Positions 1-11,159 of a DNA stretch of 64,000 bases are shown here, piece after piece (position 1 is the stretch's first letter; every line of letters starts with the position of its first letter). The notes under the pieces were generated by a model, which worked only from the letters and a program-made list of their open reading frames with translations, had not been told where the DNA came from and did no database searches. The stretch lies in the NCBI GenBank assembly GCA_018780645.1, contig JADMJJ010000019.1, positions 22,503 through 86,502 of the forward strand, in the 5' to 3' direction. The stretch comes from Burkholderiaceae bacterium. Its GTDB lineage: Bacteria; Pseudomonadota; Gammaproteobacteria; Burkholderiales; Burkholderiaceae_C. Position numbers and translations under genes: made by a program.

Positions 1-3000
1 CGGCGGCGTGCTCGGCATCGGCGCAGGCCGGGTTGTCGCGCAGGCGGGCGATCTGCCAGGACACCTGATCCCAGCTCTTGTGCAGCGACTCCAGCGGCGC
101 CTGGAACACCTGCTTGGCGTCGCGCCAGACCTCGACGATGCCGCTGTCATTGGGCTTTCCGATGACATGGCTGTGTCTGGACAGGCCGTGCTCGCGCAGG
201 GTCTGCAGCACGGTGTCGCGGTGGCTGGTCGCCACCTGCAGCACCACGCCCAGCTCCTCGTTGAACAGGGCCTTCAGGGTCAGTTCTTCACGACGCGCAC
301 TGACCTGGGCGGCCCAGTTCTTCGAGTCGCCATGATCGGCGCGGCTGTCGTTGATGCCGTCGCTCTCGGTCACCAGCATGTCCACATTGAGGCTGACGCC
401 GCGGTGGCCGGCAAAGCCCATTTCGCAGACCGCCGCCCACAGGCCGCCGTCGCTGCGGTCGTGATATGCCAGGATCTGGCCGCGCTCGCGCAGCTGATTC
501 ACCGCCAGCACCAGGCGCTTCAGCGCATCGGCATCGTCCAGGTCCGGCACCACATCGCCGCTCTGGTTCAAGACCTGCGACAGGATGGAGCCGGCCATGC
601 GGTTTCTGCCCGCGCCCAGGTCCACCAGCAGCAGGGTGGTGTCGCCGACCTTGAGCTGCGGCGTCAGCGTGCCTTCGATGCTGTCCAGCGAGGCAAAGGC
701 GGTGACGATCAGCGACACCGGGGCGGTGACCTGCTTCTCGACCCCCGCCTCGGTCCAGCGCGTGCGCATCGACAGGCTGTCCTTGCCCACCGGCACGCTG
801 ATGCCGAGTAGCGGGCACAGCTCCATGCCGACCGCCTTGACGGTGTCGTACAGCGCGGCATCTTCGCCCGGTTCGCCACAGGCGGCCATCCAGTTGCAGC
901 TGAGCTTGACCCGCTCCAGCTGGAACGGCGCGGCCAGCAGATTGGTGATGGCCTCGGCCACCGCCATACGGCCCGAGGCCGGTGCGTCCAGTGCGGCCAG
1001 CGGCGTGCGCTCGCCCAGGCTCATCGCCTCGCCGCGCAGGCCAGAATAGTCGGCCAGCGTGACCGCGCAATCGGCCACCGGCACCTGCCAGGGACCGACC
1101 ATCTGGTCGCGGTGGTTCATGCCGCCCACCGTGCGGTCGCCGATGGTGATCAGGAAGCGCTTGCTGGCCACGGTCGGGTGGCGCAGCACGTCGAAGGCAA
1201 GCTGGTCGAGCTTGAGGCCGGTCAGGTCCAGGGCAGGTGCCGTGCGCTCGACCCGCTTGACGTCGCGATGCACCTTGGGCGGCTTGCCCAGCAGCACGTC
1301 CATGGGCATGTCGATGGCGCGTTCACCGCCCTCGCCGTCTTCAAGAATCAGGGCCTTGGCCTCGGTGGCCACACCGACCACCCCGAACGGGCAGCGCTCG
1401 CGCTCGGCCATGGCCTGGAAGATGGGCAGGCTCTCGGGCGCGATGGCGATGACATAGCGCTCCTGGCTCTCGTTGCACCAGATTTCCTTGGGCGCCAGGC
1501 CGGTTTCTTCCAGCGGCACCTTGCTCAAGTCAAAACGCGCGCCCATGCCCGCGCCGTCCACCAACTCCGGGAAGGCATTGCTGATGCCGCCGGCGCCCAC
1601 ATCGTGGATGGCCAGTATCGGGTTCGCCTCTCCGAGGCCCCAGCAATGGTTGATGACCTCCTGCGCCCGGCGTTCGATCTCGGGATTGCCGCGCTGCACA
1701 GAATCGAAGTCCAGCTCGGCGGCATTGACGCCGGCCGCCATTGAGCTGGCCGCGCCGCCACCCATGCCTATGCGCATGCCGGGGCCGCCCAGCTGAATCA
1801 GCAGCGTCCCTGCAGGGAACTCGATCTTGTGCGTCTGGCCGGCGCTGATCTGGCCCAGGCCGCCGGCAATCATGATGGGCTTGTGATAGCCGCGCATCAC
1901 GCCGGCCACGTTTTGCTCATAGACGCGGAAGTAGCCGGCCAGGTTCGGGCGGCCGAATTCGTTGTTGAAGGCGGCGCCGCCCAGCGGGCCGTCGATCATG
2001 ATCTGCAGCGCGCTGGCGATGTGGCCGGGCTTGCCATAGGGCCGCTGCTCCCAGGGCTCGTTCGTGCCCGGCAGATAGAGGTTGGAGACCGAGAAGCCGG
2101 TCAGGCCCGCCTTGGGCTTGGAACCGCGGCCGGTCGCGCCCTCGTCGCGGATCTCGCCGCCGGCACCGGTCGAGGCGCCCGGGAACGGCGAGATGGCGGT
2201 CGGGTGGTTGTGCGTCTCGACCTTCATCAAGACATGAGCCACCTCGTTGCGCGCACCGTACTGCGGTGCGTTGGTGTAGCCCAGCGGCGCCCAGCGCTCG
2301 ATCGGTCCGCCCTCCATCACCGAGGCATTGTCGGAGTAGGCCACCACCGTGTGCTGGGGCGCCAGCGCATGGGTGTTGCGGATCATGCCGAACATCGAGC
2401 GCTCCTGCGCCACACCGTCGATGGTGAAACTGGCGTTGAAGATCTTGTGGCGGCAGTGCTCGGAATTGGCCTGGGCAAACATCATCAGCTCGACGTCGCT
2501 GGGGTTGCGCTTGAGCTTGATGAAGGCGGCTTCCAGATAGTCGATCTCGTCGGCGGACAGGGCCAGGCCGAAATCGCTGTTGGCCTTCTCCAGCGCCGTG
2601 CGGCCCAGACCCAGCACATCCACCCATTCCATCGCCTGGCCGGCCTTGTCGTCGAACAGGTGCTGAGCTTCGTCGCGGGCCAGCAGCACGCTCTCGGTCA
2701 TGCGGTCGTGCAGCAGCGCCGCACAGTCCAGCAGTTCCTGCTCGGTCAAGGTCTTGACGCCACCCAGCAGGCCGGTCTTCAGTGTCAGGCGGAACTCGGT
2801 CACGCGCTCGACGCGGTGCACATTCAGCCCGCAGTTGTGGGCGATATCGGTGGCCTTGGAAGCCCAGGGCGAGACCGTGCCCAGACGCGGCGCCACGACG
2901 ATAAGCGTGCCCTCGGTGCTGCCGGCGTAGGCATCGCCATAGCTCAGCAGCGCGGCCAGCTTGTCGAGTTCAGCACGTTCCAGCGCCTCGTCGCTCCAGA

Positions 3001-3133
3001 CCCAGTGCACATGCCGGGCCGCCACCGCGGTGATCCGTTCGTTGACAGCCTGCAGCTTAGGGCAAAGCGCCTGGGCGCGAAATGCGGACAGGGCGTTGCC
3101 GCCTTCGAAGTGATTCAGATGCTTGTGAGCCAT
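1..3133 (-). CDS. purL: Phosphoribosylformylglycinamidine synthase (5' part; C-terminus beyond left edge)
   Basis: Catalyses the fourth step of purine synthesis: ATP- and glutamine-dependent conversion of FGAR to FGAM in the cytoplasm. About 1044 of the usual ~1300 residues are visible, beginning [18 protein letters not shown]. The FGAM-synthetase core is present, with [14 protein letters not shown] near residue 412 and [16 protein letters not shown] near residue 510. The C-terminal glutaminase domain would lie outside the window. The start is the ATG at 3133, which leaves a ~96-bp divergent gap to the TPR-kinase gene. The family assignment is secure; only the missing end cannot be assessed. 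Confidence 0.96.
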   Translation of the reverse strand, partial: MAHKHLNHFEGGNALSAFRAQALCPKLQAVNERITAVAARHVHWVWSDEALERAELDKLAALLSYGDAYAGSTEGTLIVVAPRLGTVSPWASKATDIAHNCGLNVHRVERVTEFRLTLKTGLLGGVKTLTEQELLDCAALLHDRMTESVLLARDEAQHLFDDKAGQAMEWVDVLGLGRTALEKANSDFGLALSADEIDYLEAAFIKLKRNPSDVELMMFAQANSEHCRHKIFNASFTIDGVAQERSMFGMIRNTHALAPQHTVVAYSDNASVMEGGPIERWAPLGYTNAPQYGARNEVAHVLMKVETHNHPTAISPFPGASTGAGGEIRDEGATGRGSKPKAGLTGFSVSNLYLPGTNEPWEQRPYGKPGHIASALQIMIDGPLGGAAFNNEFGRPNLAGYFRVYEQNVAGVMRGYHKPIMIAGGLGQISAGQTHKIEFPAGTLLIQLGGPGMRIGMGGGAASSMAAGVNAAELDFDSVQRGNPEIERRAQEVINHCWGLGEANPILAIHDVGAGGISNAFPELVDGAGMGARFDLSKVPLEETGLAPKEIWCNESQERYVIAIAPESLPIFQAMAERERCPFGVVGVATEAKALILEDGEGGERAIDMPMDVLLGKPPKVHRDVKRVERTAPALDLTGLKLDQLAFDVLRHPTVASKRFLITIGDRTVGGMNHRDQMVGPWQVPVADCAVTLADYSGLRGEAMSLGERTPLAALDAPASGRMAVAEAITNLLAAPFQLERVKLSCNWMAACGEPGEDAALYDTVKAVGMELCPLLGISVPVGKDSLSMRTRWTEAGVEKQVTAPVSLIVTAFASLDSIEGTLTPQLKVGDTTLLLVDLGAGRNRMAGSILSQVLNQSGDVVPDLDDADALKRLVLAVNQLRERGQILAYHDRSDGGLWAAVCEMGFAGHRGVSLNVDMLVTESDGINDSRADHGDSKNWAAQVSARREELTLKALFNEELGVVLQVATSHRDTVLQTLREHGLSRHSHVIGKPNDSGIVEVWRDAKQVFQAPLESLHKSWDQVSWQIARLRDNPACADAEHAA

Positions 3134-3229
3134 GGGGTCCCGATGCTGGGTGGGCCAGGAAAAGTACGGGATTTTACGGGGTGCGCCCGGGTCTATGATT
3201 CGAGCCAGCCCAGCGCCACAAAAAACTTC

Positions 3230-5224
3230 ATGAGCGAATCGAGCGAGCCCGACCCGTCGCAACGGGAGTTCGGTGCCCAGTTGCGGCAGGTCCAGCAGTT
3301 GCTTGCGCAGCGCCTCGAGTTCGAGGCCGATGCCGCCCTGCAGCGCCTGGAGGCACTGCAGACCAGCGATGAAGACCGGCTGTGGTGCCGCATCCTGCGA
3401 CTGCAATGGCGCAGCATGCATCCCATTCATCCCGAGATGCTCAAGGAGGCTCAGACCCTGGTCGGCGACAGCACCCGGCTCGGCGAGCCGTCACTGCGGG
3501 GGGCCAGCCTGCGCCTGCGGGCCGCCCTGCTGAACAAGTGCAGGCTCTTCGAGCTGGCGCTGAAGGAGCTGGGCATGGCCAATGCCGTGGCGGCACGGGC
3601 CGGCCTGCGCGAGGAGGAAATCAGCACGCAGATTCAGGTGGCACGCGTCCTCTACGACGCCGAGATGCATGAGCAGCGCATCCGCCATGGCGAGCAGTTC
3701 CTGCGCGACTATCCCGATGCCGAGCCCATGCATCGCGCGACGCAGCTGAACTACATTGGCGGCGCCCACAAATGGTTGGGCCGTAACGCGCTGGCGATCG
3801 ATTTCTACCGGCGGGCCCTGGCCGAAGACGCCGGCGAGAGCGGCCTCGCGTCGATGGTAATGACCAATCTGGCCAACGCCCTGGTCTGGGCCGGCGAGCT
3901 GGACGAAGCGAGACAGCTGCTCGACCAGGGCGAGGCCAGCCAGCCGATGCAGGGTCTGGCCCCCGACGCCCAACTGTGGCGCCTGCAGGCCGGCGCCCTG
4001 CTGCGCTGGAAGCTGGGCGACTTCGATGCCGCCTTCGACTACTTCACCCGGGCCGCGGCCATCGGGCGCAGCGATCCGCAATGCCGTGTCGGGCTGATCG
4101 CCGTGCTGACGCGCACCGCAGAAGCCGCCCGCGAGTGCGGCCGACTGGGCCTGGCCCTGGACGCAGCAACCGAGCTGTTGCAACTGACCCAGACGCGGGC
4201 CAAGGAGCAGATGAGTGTGACCGGGGCGGCCCTGCTGGAGATTGCCCGCGCCGCCCAGGCCCGCGCCGAGCAGGACGCACTGCAGCACCACAGCCAGTTG
4301 CTGGAGCAGGAGGTGCAGGCGCGCACGGCCGAGCTGTCGCAGGCGCTGGCCCATCTGCAGGCCGAGGTTGAGATGCGCCGCGCCACCGAGGCCGCTCTGC
4401 AGCGTGCCCACGATCAGCTGGAACTGCGGGTGCAGGAGCGCACGGCCGAGCTGCGCCGGGCCATGGCCGTGCTGGTGCAGCGCGAGAAGCTTGCCGCACT
4501 GGGCAGCCTGGTGGCCGGCGTGGCCCATGAGCTGAACACGCCTATCGGCAATGCCCTGCTGGCCGCCTCGACCCTGACCACCCGCACCCAGGCCTTCCAG
4601 GCCCAGCTGGGCAGCCAGCCGCTGCATCGCAGCGAGCTGCTCAGCTTCGTCGAGGTGGCCCAGGACAGCGGCCAGCAGATCGAGCGCGCGCTGGAGCGCA
4701 GCGCCACCCTGGTCAGCAGCTTCAAGGCCATGGCGGCGAACGAATCGAACCAGCTGCGCGTTGAGTTTTCGCTACGCGAGGTGCTGGAGCAGGGGCTGAC
4801 GGTGCTGGGCCCCTCGCTGCGCCGGCAGGCGATCGGCTTGCGGTTCGACTGCCCGCCGGAGCTGCGCTGCCTCAGCCATCCGGGCGTGCTGACCCGGATC
4901 CTGAGCCAACTGATCGAAAACGTGCTTGTCCACGCTTTCGCCGCACCGCCGGCGGAGGCGCTGCTGAGCGTACAGGCGGTCGATCGGGACGGCTGGGTGG
5001 ATCTGACCGTCGGCGACAACGGCGCCGGCATCGCACCGGCCATCATCGGCCGCATCTACGACCCCTTTTTCACCACCCGCCTGGGCCAGGGCGGATCGGG
5101 CCTGGGCCTTCACCTGGTGCACAGCCTGGTCACCGGCACCCTGGGTGGCGAGATCCAGGTGCACAGCGAACCGGACCGCGGCACCGTCTTCACGCTGCGA
5201 TTTCCCTGCATCAGCCCGGAGTAA
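3230..5224 (+). CDS. Soluble TPR-domain sensor histidine kinase
   Basis: A 664-aa two-component sensor kinase with no transmembrane segment, so probably cytoplasmic. The N-terminal ~330 residues are helical and TPR-like (for example [19 protein letters not shown]). A coiled coil follows with two similar segments, [12 protein letters not shown] and [12 protein letters not shown]. The HisKA motif [20 protein letters not shown] places the phospho-acceptor at His433. The ATPase domain has [15 protein letters not shown] and [17 protein letters not shown] 3230 is chosen because the frame further upstream lies antisense to purL. No response regulator is adjacent, so this is an orphan kinase here. 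Its TPR module suggests a protein or peptide ligand (inference). Confidence 0.88.
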   Translation: MSESSEPDPSQREFGAQLRQVQQLLAQRLEFEADAALQRLEALQTSDEDRLWCRILRLQWRSMHPIHPEMLKEAQTLVGDSTRLGEPSLRGASLRLRAALLNKCRLFELALKELGMANAVAARAGLREEEISTQIQVARVLYDAEMHEQRIRHGEQFLRDYPDAEPMHRATQLNYIGGAHKWLGRNALAIDFYRRALAEDAGESGLASMVMTNLANALVWAGELDEARQLLDQGEASQPMQGLAPDAQLWRLQAGALLRWKLGDFDAAFDYFTRAAAIGRSDPQCRVGLIAVLTRTAEAARECGRLGLALDAATELLQLTQTRAKEQMSVTGAALLEIARAAQARAEQDALQHHSQLLEQEVQARTAELSQALAHLQAEVEMRRATEAALQRAHDQLELRVQERTAELRRAMAVLVQREKLAALGSLVAGVAHELNTPIGNALLAASTLTTRTQAFQAQLGSQPLHRSELLSFVEVAQDSGQQIERALERSATLVSSFKAMAANESNQLRVEFSLREVLEQGLTVLGPSLRRQAIGLRFDCPPELRCLSHPGVLTRILSQLIENVLVHAFAAPPAEALLSVQAVDRDGWVDLTVGDNGAGIAPAIIGRIYDPFFTTRLGQGGSGLGLHLVHSLVTGTLGGEIQVHSEPDRGTVFTLRFPCISPE

Positions 5225-5273
5225 TGGCGGAGCCGACCGGGGAAGGCGGATGCCATGAGAGATAATCCGCCCC

Positions 5274-6086
5274 ATGACGATCACGATCAAAACCGGCGCC
5301 GACATTGACGGCATGCGCGTGGCCGGACGCCTGGCCTCCGAAGTCCTGGACATGCTGACGCCCCATGTCGTGCCCGGCATCAGCACCGAGGCGCTGGACA
5401 AGCTGGCCCACGACTACATCTTCAACGTCCAGCAGGCGATTCCCGCCCCGCTGAACTACGCCCCGCCGGGCTACACGCCCTACCCCAAGTCGATCTGCAC
5501 CTCGATCAACCACCAGGTCTGCCACGGCATTCCGAATGACAGGCCGCTGAAGAGCGGCGACATCGTCAACATCGACGTGACGGTGATCAAGGACGGCTGG
5601 CATGGCGACACGAGCCGCATGTTCGTCGTTGGCGAGGGCTCGATCGCCGCCAAGCGCCTGTGCCAGATGACCTACGAGTCGATGTGGAAGGGCATTGCCA
5701 AGGTCAAGCCGGGCATGCGCCTGGGCGATATCGGCCACACCATCCAGACCTTTGCCGAGAACCTCGGCTTCTCCATCGTGCGCGAGTTCTGCGGCCACGG
5801 CATAGGCCGCAAATTCCATGAAGAGCCCCAGGTCATGCACTACGGCCGCCCCGGCACGATGGAAGAGCTGGTGCCCGGCATGATCTTCACCATCGAACCG
5901 ATGGTCAACGCCGGCAGGCGCGAGATTCGCGAGATGGGCGACGGCTGGACCATCGTCACCAAGGACCGCTCGCTATCGGCCCAGTGGGAACACACGGTGC
6001 TGGTCACCGAAACCGGGTTTGAAGTGCTGACGCTCTCGGCCGGCAGCCCGCCCCCGCCCGCCTTCGTCACCGCCACCGCGACCTGA
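5274..6086 (+). CDS. map: Methionine aminopeptidase, type I
   Basis: Removes the initiator Met from nascent proteins. At 270 aa it has normal type Ia length. All catalytic and metal residues are visible: His84, Asp101, Asp112, His175 ([10 protein letters not shown]), Glu208 (FTIEPM) and Glu239 (SAQWEHT). Each is offset by +4 from the E. coli enzyme. It lies 8 bp upstream of glnD, an order common in betaproteobacteria, and is probably co-transcribed with glnD and mnmH. A short Pro/Ala-rich tail ([12 protein letters not shown]) follows the fold. Confidence 0.97.
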   Translation: MTITIKTGADIDGMRVAGRLASEVLDMLTPHVVPGISTEALDKLAHDYIFNVQQAIPAPLNYAPPGYTPYPKSICTSINHQVCHGIPNDRPLKSGDIVNIDVTVIKDGWHGDTSRMFVVGEGSIAAKRLCQMTYESMWKGIAKVKPGMRLGDIGHTIQTFAENLGFSIVREFCGHGIGRKFHEEPQVMHYGRPGTMEELVPGMIFTIEPMVNAGRREIREMGDGWTIVTKDRSLSAQWEHTVLVTETGFEVLTLSAGSPPPPAFVTATAT

Positions 6087-6094
6087 GGCGGCCC

Positions 6095-8725
6095 ATGGCC
6101 GAGCCCGTGGTCACCTCCGGCGCTGATCCGGTGCCAGCCCCGGCCCAGCATGGCGTGGCCGCGCTGCGGCAGAGCTTCCGGCAGGGCAAGCAGGCGCTGA
6201 TACAGCACTTCCGCGCATCGAGGGCCACCGCGCCGGCCGCGTTGCGCCTGCTGCGCGCGCTGAGCCGCCATGTGGATGGCACGCTGTTCGAACTCTGGCA
6301 GCACGCGGTGATGCCGCCCCATGCCACGCTGATTGCCGTTGGCGGCTACGGTCGCGGCGAGCTCTATCCCTACTCCGATGTCGATGTGCTGGTGCTGCTG
6401 CCCTCGGGCAAGGCGCTGACCAATGCGGCAACCCGCGCCTCGATCGAGGGCTTCATCACCGCCTGCTGGGACATCGGCCTGGAGATAGGCTCCTCGGTGC
6501 GCACCATCGACGAATGCCTGCAGGAGAGCGAACGCGACCTGACGGTGCAGACCTCGCTGCTGGAATCGCGCTTTCTGTGCGGCTCGCGCAGCCTGTTCCG
6601 CGAGTTCCGCGGCCAGCATGCCCAGGCGCTGGACGCCAAGGCCTTCTTGCGCGGCAAGACGCTGGAAATGCGCCAGCGCCACACCAAGTTCGAGGACACG
6701 CCCTACTCGCTGGAACCCAACTGCAAGGAAAGCCCCGGCGGACTGCGCGACTTGCAGGTGGTGATGTGGCTGTCCCGTGGCGCGGGCCTGGGCAAGAGCT
6801 GGGGCGAGCTGTGCGGGCGCGGGCTGATCACGCCGTTCGAGGTCAAGCAGCTGCAGCGCAACGAGGGGCTGATCAAGCTGATACGGGCCCGGCTGCACAT
6901 GGTCGCCGGCCGCCGCGAAGACCGGCTGGTGTTCGACCTGCAGACGGCGGTGGCCGAGAGCTTCGGCTACCAGTCGACCAAGACGCTGCGCGCCTCCGAG
7001 ATGCTGATGCGCCGCTACTACTGGGCCGCCAAGGCGGTGACGCAGCTGAACCAGATCCTGATGCTGAACATCGAGGAGCGCATCAACGGCTCGCAGGACG
7101 CGCCGATGCGCGTCATCAATGGGCGCTTCCTGGACCGGGCCGGCATGCTGGAGGTGGTCAGCGACGAGCTCTACACCGAGCACCCGCACGCGATCCTCGA
7201 AACCTTTTTGCTGTACCAGCAGACGCCGGGCATTAAGGGCCTTTCGGCCCGCACCCTGCGCGCGCTGTACAACGCCCGCGGCCTGATGGGGGCGGATTTC
7301 CGCCGCGATCCGCAGAACCGCGCGCTGTTCATGCAGATGCTGCAGGAGCCCGAGGGTCAGACCCACGCCTTCCGGCTGATGAACCAGACCTCGGTGCTGG
7401 GGCGCTATCTTTGGGTGTTCCGGCGCATCGTCGGCCAGATGCAGCACGACCTGTTCCACGTCTACACGGTGGACCAGCACATCCTGATGGTGCTGCGCAA
7501 TGTGCGGCGCTTCTTCATCCCCGAGCACACGCACGAGTACCCGTTCTGCTCGCAGCTGGCGGCCCAGTTCGACCGGCCCTGGGTGCTCTACATCGCTGCC
7601 CTGTTCCACGACGTGGCCAAGGGTCGCGGCGGAGACCACAGCGAGCTCGGCGCGGTCGAGGTGCGGCGCTTCTGCCGCGAGCATGGCATTGGCAAGGAAG
7701 ACACCGAGCTGATCGCCTTCCTGGTCAAGGGACATTTGACGATGTCGCGCATCGCGCAGAAGGAAGACCTGTCGGACAGCGATGTGATCGAGGGCTTTGC
7801 CGCCACCGTGGGCAACGCGCGCGGCCTGACCGCGCTGTATCTGCTGACGGTGGCCGACATCCGCGGCACCAGCCCCAAGGTCTGGAATGCCTGGAAGGGC
7901 AAGCTGCTGGAGGAGCTCTACCGCTCGACCTTGCGCGCCCTGGGCGGCGCCAAGCCCAATGCCGACGCGGAGATCGAGGCCCGCAAGCAGGACGCCCGCC
8001 ACATGCTGGCCCTGCATTCGATGCTGCCCGACACCGAGACTCCGCTGTGGCAGACCTTGGAGCTCAGCTATTTCGCCCGCCACGACGCGGCCGATCTGGC
8101 CTGGCATGCACGGGCGCTGTGGCGCCATGTGCAGAGCGAGGTGCCGGTCGTGCGCGCCCGACCCTCCCCGGTCGGAGAAGGCCTGCAGGTGCTGGTATAT
8201 GCGCCCGACCGACCCGATCTGTTCGCCCGCATCTGCGGCTATTTCGACGGCGCCGGCTTCAACATTCTTGACGCCAAGGTGCACACCACCCGCACCGGCT
8301 TTGCGCTGGACACCTTCCAGGTCATCAGCCCCGACCTGGATCTGCAGTACCGCGACCTGGTGTCCCTGGTCGAGTCCCAGCTGAGCCTGGCGCTGAAGGC
8401 CCAGGGGCCGCTGCCCGAGCCTCGCAAGGGCAGGCTCTCACGGCGCGTCAAGTCGTTCCCGTTCACGCCGCGCATCTCGCTGCGGCCCGACGAACGCGCC
8501 CAGCGCTGGCTGCTGAGCATCAGCACCAGTGACCGCACCGGCCTGCTGTACGCCATCGCCCGCGTGCTGGCCCAGCACCAGATCAATCTGCAACTGGCCA
8601 AGATCACGACCCTGGGCGAGCGGGTGGAGGACACCTTTCTCGTCGACGGCCCGGCACTGCAGCAGAACCGGGCCCAATTGCAGATCGAGAGCGAGTTGCT
8701 GGATGCGGTCTCGCCGACGTTATGA
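6095..8725 (+). CDS. glnD: Bifunctional PII uridylyltransferase / uridylyl-removing enzyme
   Basis: The nitrogen sensor that uridylylates PII proteins when glutamine is low and removes UMP when it is high; its output reaches NtrB/NtrC and glutamine synthetase adenylylation. The 876 aa match family length. The nucleotidyltransferase motif [19 protein letters not shown] is at about residues 83-101. The HD hydrolase motif [17 protein letters not shown] is at about 503. Two C-terminal ACT domains (about 705-790 and 812-876) sense glutamine. Its stop overlaps the mnmH start (ATGA), which suggests translational coupling. It is relevant to the NtrC-type control proposed for amt at 62 kb. Confidence 0.97.
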   Translation: MAEPVVTSGADPVPAPAQHGVAALRQSFRQGKQALIQHFRASRATAPAALRLLRALSRHVDGTLFELWQHAVMPPHATLIAVGGYGRGELYPYSDVDVLVLLPSGKALTNAATRASIEGFITACWDIGLEIGSSVRTIDECLQESERDLTVQTSLLESRFLCGSRSLFREFRGQHAQALDAKAFLRGKTLEMRQRHTKFEDTPYSLEPNCKESPGGLRDLQVVMWLSRGAGLGKSWGELCGRGLITPFEVKQLQRNEGLIKLIRARLHMVAGRREDRLVFDLQTAVAESFGYQSTKTLRASEMLMRRYYWAAKAVTQLNQILMLNIEERINGSQDAPMRVINGRFLDRAGMLEVVSDELYTEHPHAILETFLLYQQTPGIKGLSARTLRALYNARGLMGADFRRDPQNRALFMQMLQEPEGQTHAFRLMNQTSVLGRYLWVFRRIVGQMQHDLFHVYTVDQHILMVLRNVRRFFIPEHTHEYPFCSQLAAQFDRPWVLYIAALFHDVAKGRGGDHSELGAVEVRRFCREHGIGKEDTELIAFLVKGHLTMSRIAQKEDLSDSDVIEGFAATVGNARGLTALYLLTVADIRGTSPKVWNAWKGKLLEELYRSTLRALGGAKPNADAEIEARKQDARHMLALHSMLPDTETPLWQTLELSYFARHDAADLAWHARALWRHVQSEVPVVRARPSPVGEGLQVLVYAPDRPDLFARICGYFDGAGFNILDAKVHTTRTGFALDTFQVISPDLDLQYRDLVSLVESQLSLALKAQGPLPEPRKGRLSRRVKSFPFTPRISLRPDERAQRWLLSISTSDRTGLLYAIARVLAQHQINLQLAKITTLGERVEDTFLVDGPALQQNRAQLQIESELLDAVSPTL

Positions 8726-9777
8726 GCAGCACCCCGATCGACATCACCGAGGCACTGGCGCAGCCCTTCGACGCCATCATCGACGTGCGCTCGCCGTCCG
8801 AGTTCGCCGAGGACCATCTGCCCGGCGCCGTCAACTGGCCGGTGCTCGACGACGAGCAGCGCCGTGTCGTCGGCACCATGTACAAGCAGGTCTCCGCCTT
8901 CGAGGCGCGCAAGGTCGGAGCGGCCATCGTTGCGCGCAATATCGCCGCCCACATCGACCGCGAGGTCGCCAATATGCCCAAGGGCTGGAGGCCGCTCGTC
9001 TATTGCTGGCGCGGAGGCCAACGATCCGGCGCGATGGCCTGGTTCCTGGGCCAGATCGGCTTCAACAGCCGGCAGCTGACCGGCGGCTACAAGGCCTTTC
9101 GCGCCCAGGTGCGGCACGATCTGGAGACGGTGACCGTCACAGCCCGTTTGCGCGTGCTGTGCGGCCGCACCGGCTCGGGCAAAACCCGGCTGTTGCAGGC
9201 CTTGGGCCAACAGGGCGGCCAGATCCTGGACCTGGAAGGCCTGGCCTGCCACCGCGGCTCGGTGCTGGGCGGCCTGCCTGACCAACCCCAGCCCGGCCAG
9301 AAACGCTTCGAGACCTTGATCTGGCAGGCTCTGCGCGGACTGGATGCCAGCCAGCCCCTGTACCTGGAAAGCGAGAGCCGCAAGATCGGCCAGCTGCGCG
9401 TGCCCGAGCAACTGCACCTGGCGATGCGAGAGCACGGCCGCTGCTGGTGGGTGCAGATGCCCGATGCCGCCCGGGTGCAGCTGCTGCTGGAGGACTACGG
9501 CCACTTCGCGGCCGATGTCGAAGGCTTCTGTGCCCGGCTGCAGGCCCTGGTCGAGCTGCGCGGCAAGGAAACCGTTGCACGTTGGCAACAGACCGCACGT
9601 GCCGGCGAGTGGGCCAGCCTGTTCGCCGAGCTGATGCGGCTGCACTACGACCCCGGCTACGAGCGCTCGCTGCGCAGCAGCTACCGCCAGCTCGACCAAG
9701 CCCCGGTGCTGGCGATGGAAGATGGCGGCTCCGCCAGCCTGGCGCGCGCCGCCCAGGCCCTGCTGCAAACCGTTTGA
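8722..9777 (+). CDS. mnmH: tRNA 2-selenouridine synthase (rhodanese + P-loop)
   Basis: Also called SelU/YbbB. It replaces the sulfur of 2-thiouridine at wobble position 34 of tRNAs with selenium via geranylation, using selenophosphate. The 351-aa protein has an N-terminal rhodanese domain with the catalytic Cys95 in [11 protein letters not shown], and a P-loop [14 protein letters not shown] at about 148. ATG 8722 overlaps the glnD stop by 4 bp. Its presence implies that the organism makes selenophosphate (SelD), which is not encoded in this window. Confidence 0.95.
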   Translation: MSSTPIDITEALAQPFDAIIDVRSPSEFAEDHLPGAVNWPVLDDEQRRVVGTMYKQVSAFEARKVGAAIVARNIAAHIDREVANMPKGWRPLVYCWRGGQRSGAMAWFLGQIGFNSRQLTGGYKAFRAQVRHDLETVTVTARLRVLCGRTGSGKTRLLQALGQQGGQILDLEGLACHRGSVLGGLPDQPQPGQKRFETLIWQALRGLDASQPLYLESESRKIGQLRVPEQLHLAMREHGRCWWVQMPDAARVQLLLEDYGHFAADVEGFCARLQALVELRGKETVARWQQTARAGEWASLFAELMRLHYDPGYERSLRSSYRQLDQAPVLAMEDGGSASLARAAQALLQTV

Positions 9778-9980
9778 CGTTGATCAAGGGGCATTCTTCA
9801 AGCTCGTCGGAGCATCAGCCTGGCATCAGATCGCGGGAAATACGGCGAAAAACCCTCGCAAATTGAAGGTTTGGAGAATTCGGCCGATAGATCCCCCATT
9901 GACGCGTTCTCAAGCTTCCAGGCCGGCTCCCGACCCTCGCACAGAACGCAATATGTTTGCTTCCTGCATCGGAGTTCATC

Positions 9981-10550
9981 ATGAGCTTGAATGGATTACC
10001 CGGCATCGCACCGCCCAGCCGCACGGACGCCGTGCCGTCGGCCACCCAGGCCAGCACCAACCCGGTGCGCGTTGAGCGACAGGCCGATGCCTACGCCACC
10101 ACGGCCAAGGTCAGCGGCAGCCGCGGCAGCGGCGGCCTCGCCGATGCGATGGAGCTGACCTTCCAGCAACTGGGCCTGAGTTCCGGCACGACCGAAGCCG
10201 CCAGCCAGGCCGACGAAGCCGCCAGCACCCAGCGCAAGACCGACCTGGGCCGGCTGATGCAGGCCCTGTTCCAGGCCGTGCACGCCCATTCCCCCCCGCT
10301 GACCACCGGTGAATCGTCAAGTTTCGCCGCAGCCCTGGCCTCGCTGACCTCGCAGCTGTCCAGCGGCGACTCGGTCAGCTCGCTGGAAGCGGCCCTGGGC
10401 CGGGTGCTGCAGGACTTGCAGAGTTCCCAGACCGGCAGCGCCGCCAGCCTGCCGACGACGCAGGACCTGCTCAACACCCTGCAGCGCAATCTGGACAACC
10501 AGACCAATGTGGTCCACACCAAGGGCAATGTGCTGAACGAGCGCGCCTGA
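9981..10550 (+). CDS. Uncharacterised Ser/Ala/Gln-rich 189-aa protein
   Basis: I do not recognise a family. The start at 9981 (MSLNGLPGIAPPS) is preferred over the in-frame ATG at 9957 because a GGAG lies 6 bp upstream at 9971-9974. The N-terminal ~60 residues are low complexity and polar. Residues ~45-110 contain an amphipathic segment (LADAMELTFQQLGL, DLGRLMQALFQAVHAHS), and the C-terminal half is helical with several Gln/Asn. There is no signal peptide, transmembrane segment or Cys. It ends 16 bp from the convergent DUF3501 gene. The ~200 bp upstream contains no recognised gene. Confidence 0.7.
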   Translation: MSLNGLPGIAPPSRTDAVPSATQASTNPVRVERQADAYATTAKVSGSRGSGGLADAMELTFQQLGLSSGTTEAASQADEAASTQRKTDLGRLMQALFQAVHAHSPPLTTGESSSFAAALASLTSQLSSGDSVSSLEAALGRVLQDLQSSQTGSAASLPTTQDLLNTLQRNLDNQTNVVHTKGNVLNERA

Positions 10551-10566
10551 AGCCTCAACGATTCAT

Positions 10567-11148
10567 TCAGGGATTCAAATCGCCCGCCAGGCGGGCCAGG
10601 GTTTCCGGCGCAATCTGCACATGGGCCGGGTAATGGGTGTGGTCGCAGCCTAGCTTGGCTCCTGCACCGGCCAATAGCGCCTCACGGGCTGCCTTGGGGA
10701 ACTCGAAGCGCACGAAGTGCACGGCCGAGGTCTTCTCGTCGTTCTCCCGGTCCAGGTCCTCGTCGGCAATGGCATAGACCCGCGGATGCCCTTCCACCTC
10801 GACGAACATCCGGTCCTCAACGCCGATCAGCCTTGACAGCTCGCGCTTGCGCTCATGCGGGTCGGGGTATTCGATCAGCATCGTCGCCTTCCAGTTCGAG
10901 CCATCGGGCACCAGCGGCGCATAGGCCTCGATCTCGCTGCGGATGCCCTCCTCCTCGAAGATCTTCTCGATGCGCAGCATCTCCTGGATCTGGTAGCGCA
11001 CCGTCTGTTCGTCCTCGAACTGCAGGTTCAGGTGCTCACCGAGCTGCACGCTGCGAAGGCGCCGGTAGGCAATCACCCGGGGCTTGGCCTCCTTGCGCTG
11101 GCGGGTGTAGGCCTCGAGGCTCATCAGGCTGTCTATCGTGATGGTCAT
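10567..11148 (-). CDS. DUF3501 family protein
   Basis: A 193-aa protein matching the DUF3501 family by its opening (MTITIDSLMSLEAYTRQRKE) and the core around EMLRIEKIFEEEGI and FVRFEFPKAAREALL. Function is unknown. It is the last gene of a three-gene minus-strand operon with rubrerythrin and a two-Fe-S-cluster oxidoreductase. It starts 11 bp after the oxidoreductase stop, so the three products probably act together, plausibly in peroxide or oxygen defence (inference from context and the recurrent association of these families). ATG 11148 was chosen because the longer reading frame runs into the preceding gene. Confidence 0.88.
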   Translation of the reverse strand: MTITIDSLMSLEAYTRQRKEAKPRVIAYRRLRSVQLGEHLNLQFEDEQTVRYQIQEMLRIEKIFEEEGIRSEIEAYAPLVPDGSNWKATMLIEYPDPHERKRELSRLIGVEDRMFVEVEGHPRVYAIADEDLDRENDEKTSAVHFVRFEFPKAAREALLAGAGAKLGCDHTHYPAHVQIAPETLARLAGDLNP

Positions 11149-11159
11149 GGCAAGACTCC

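Noticed and set aside
1829..3229. Long upstream extension of the histidine kinase reading frame
   Set aside because: It lies entirely antisense to purL, has no kinase or TPR features, and the kinase has a sensible ATG at 3230.
5840..8284. 814-codon open frame antisense to glnD
   Set aside because: A high-GC shadow of a verified gene; Gln/His/Ala/Arg-rich without domain features.
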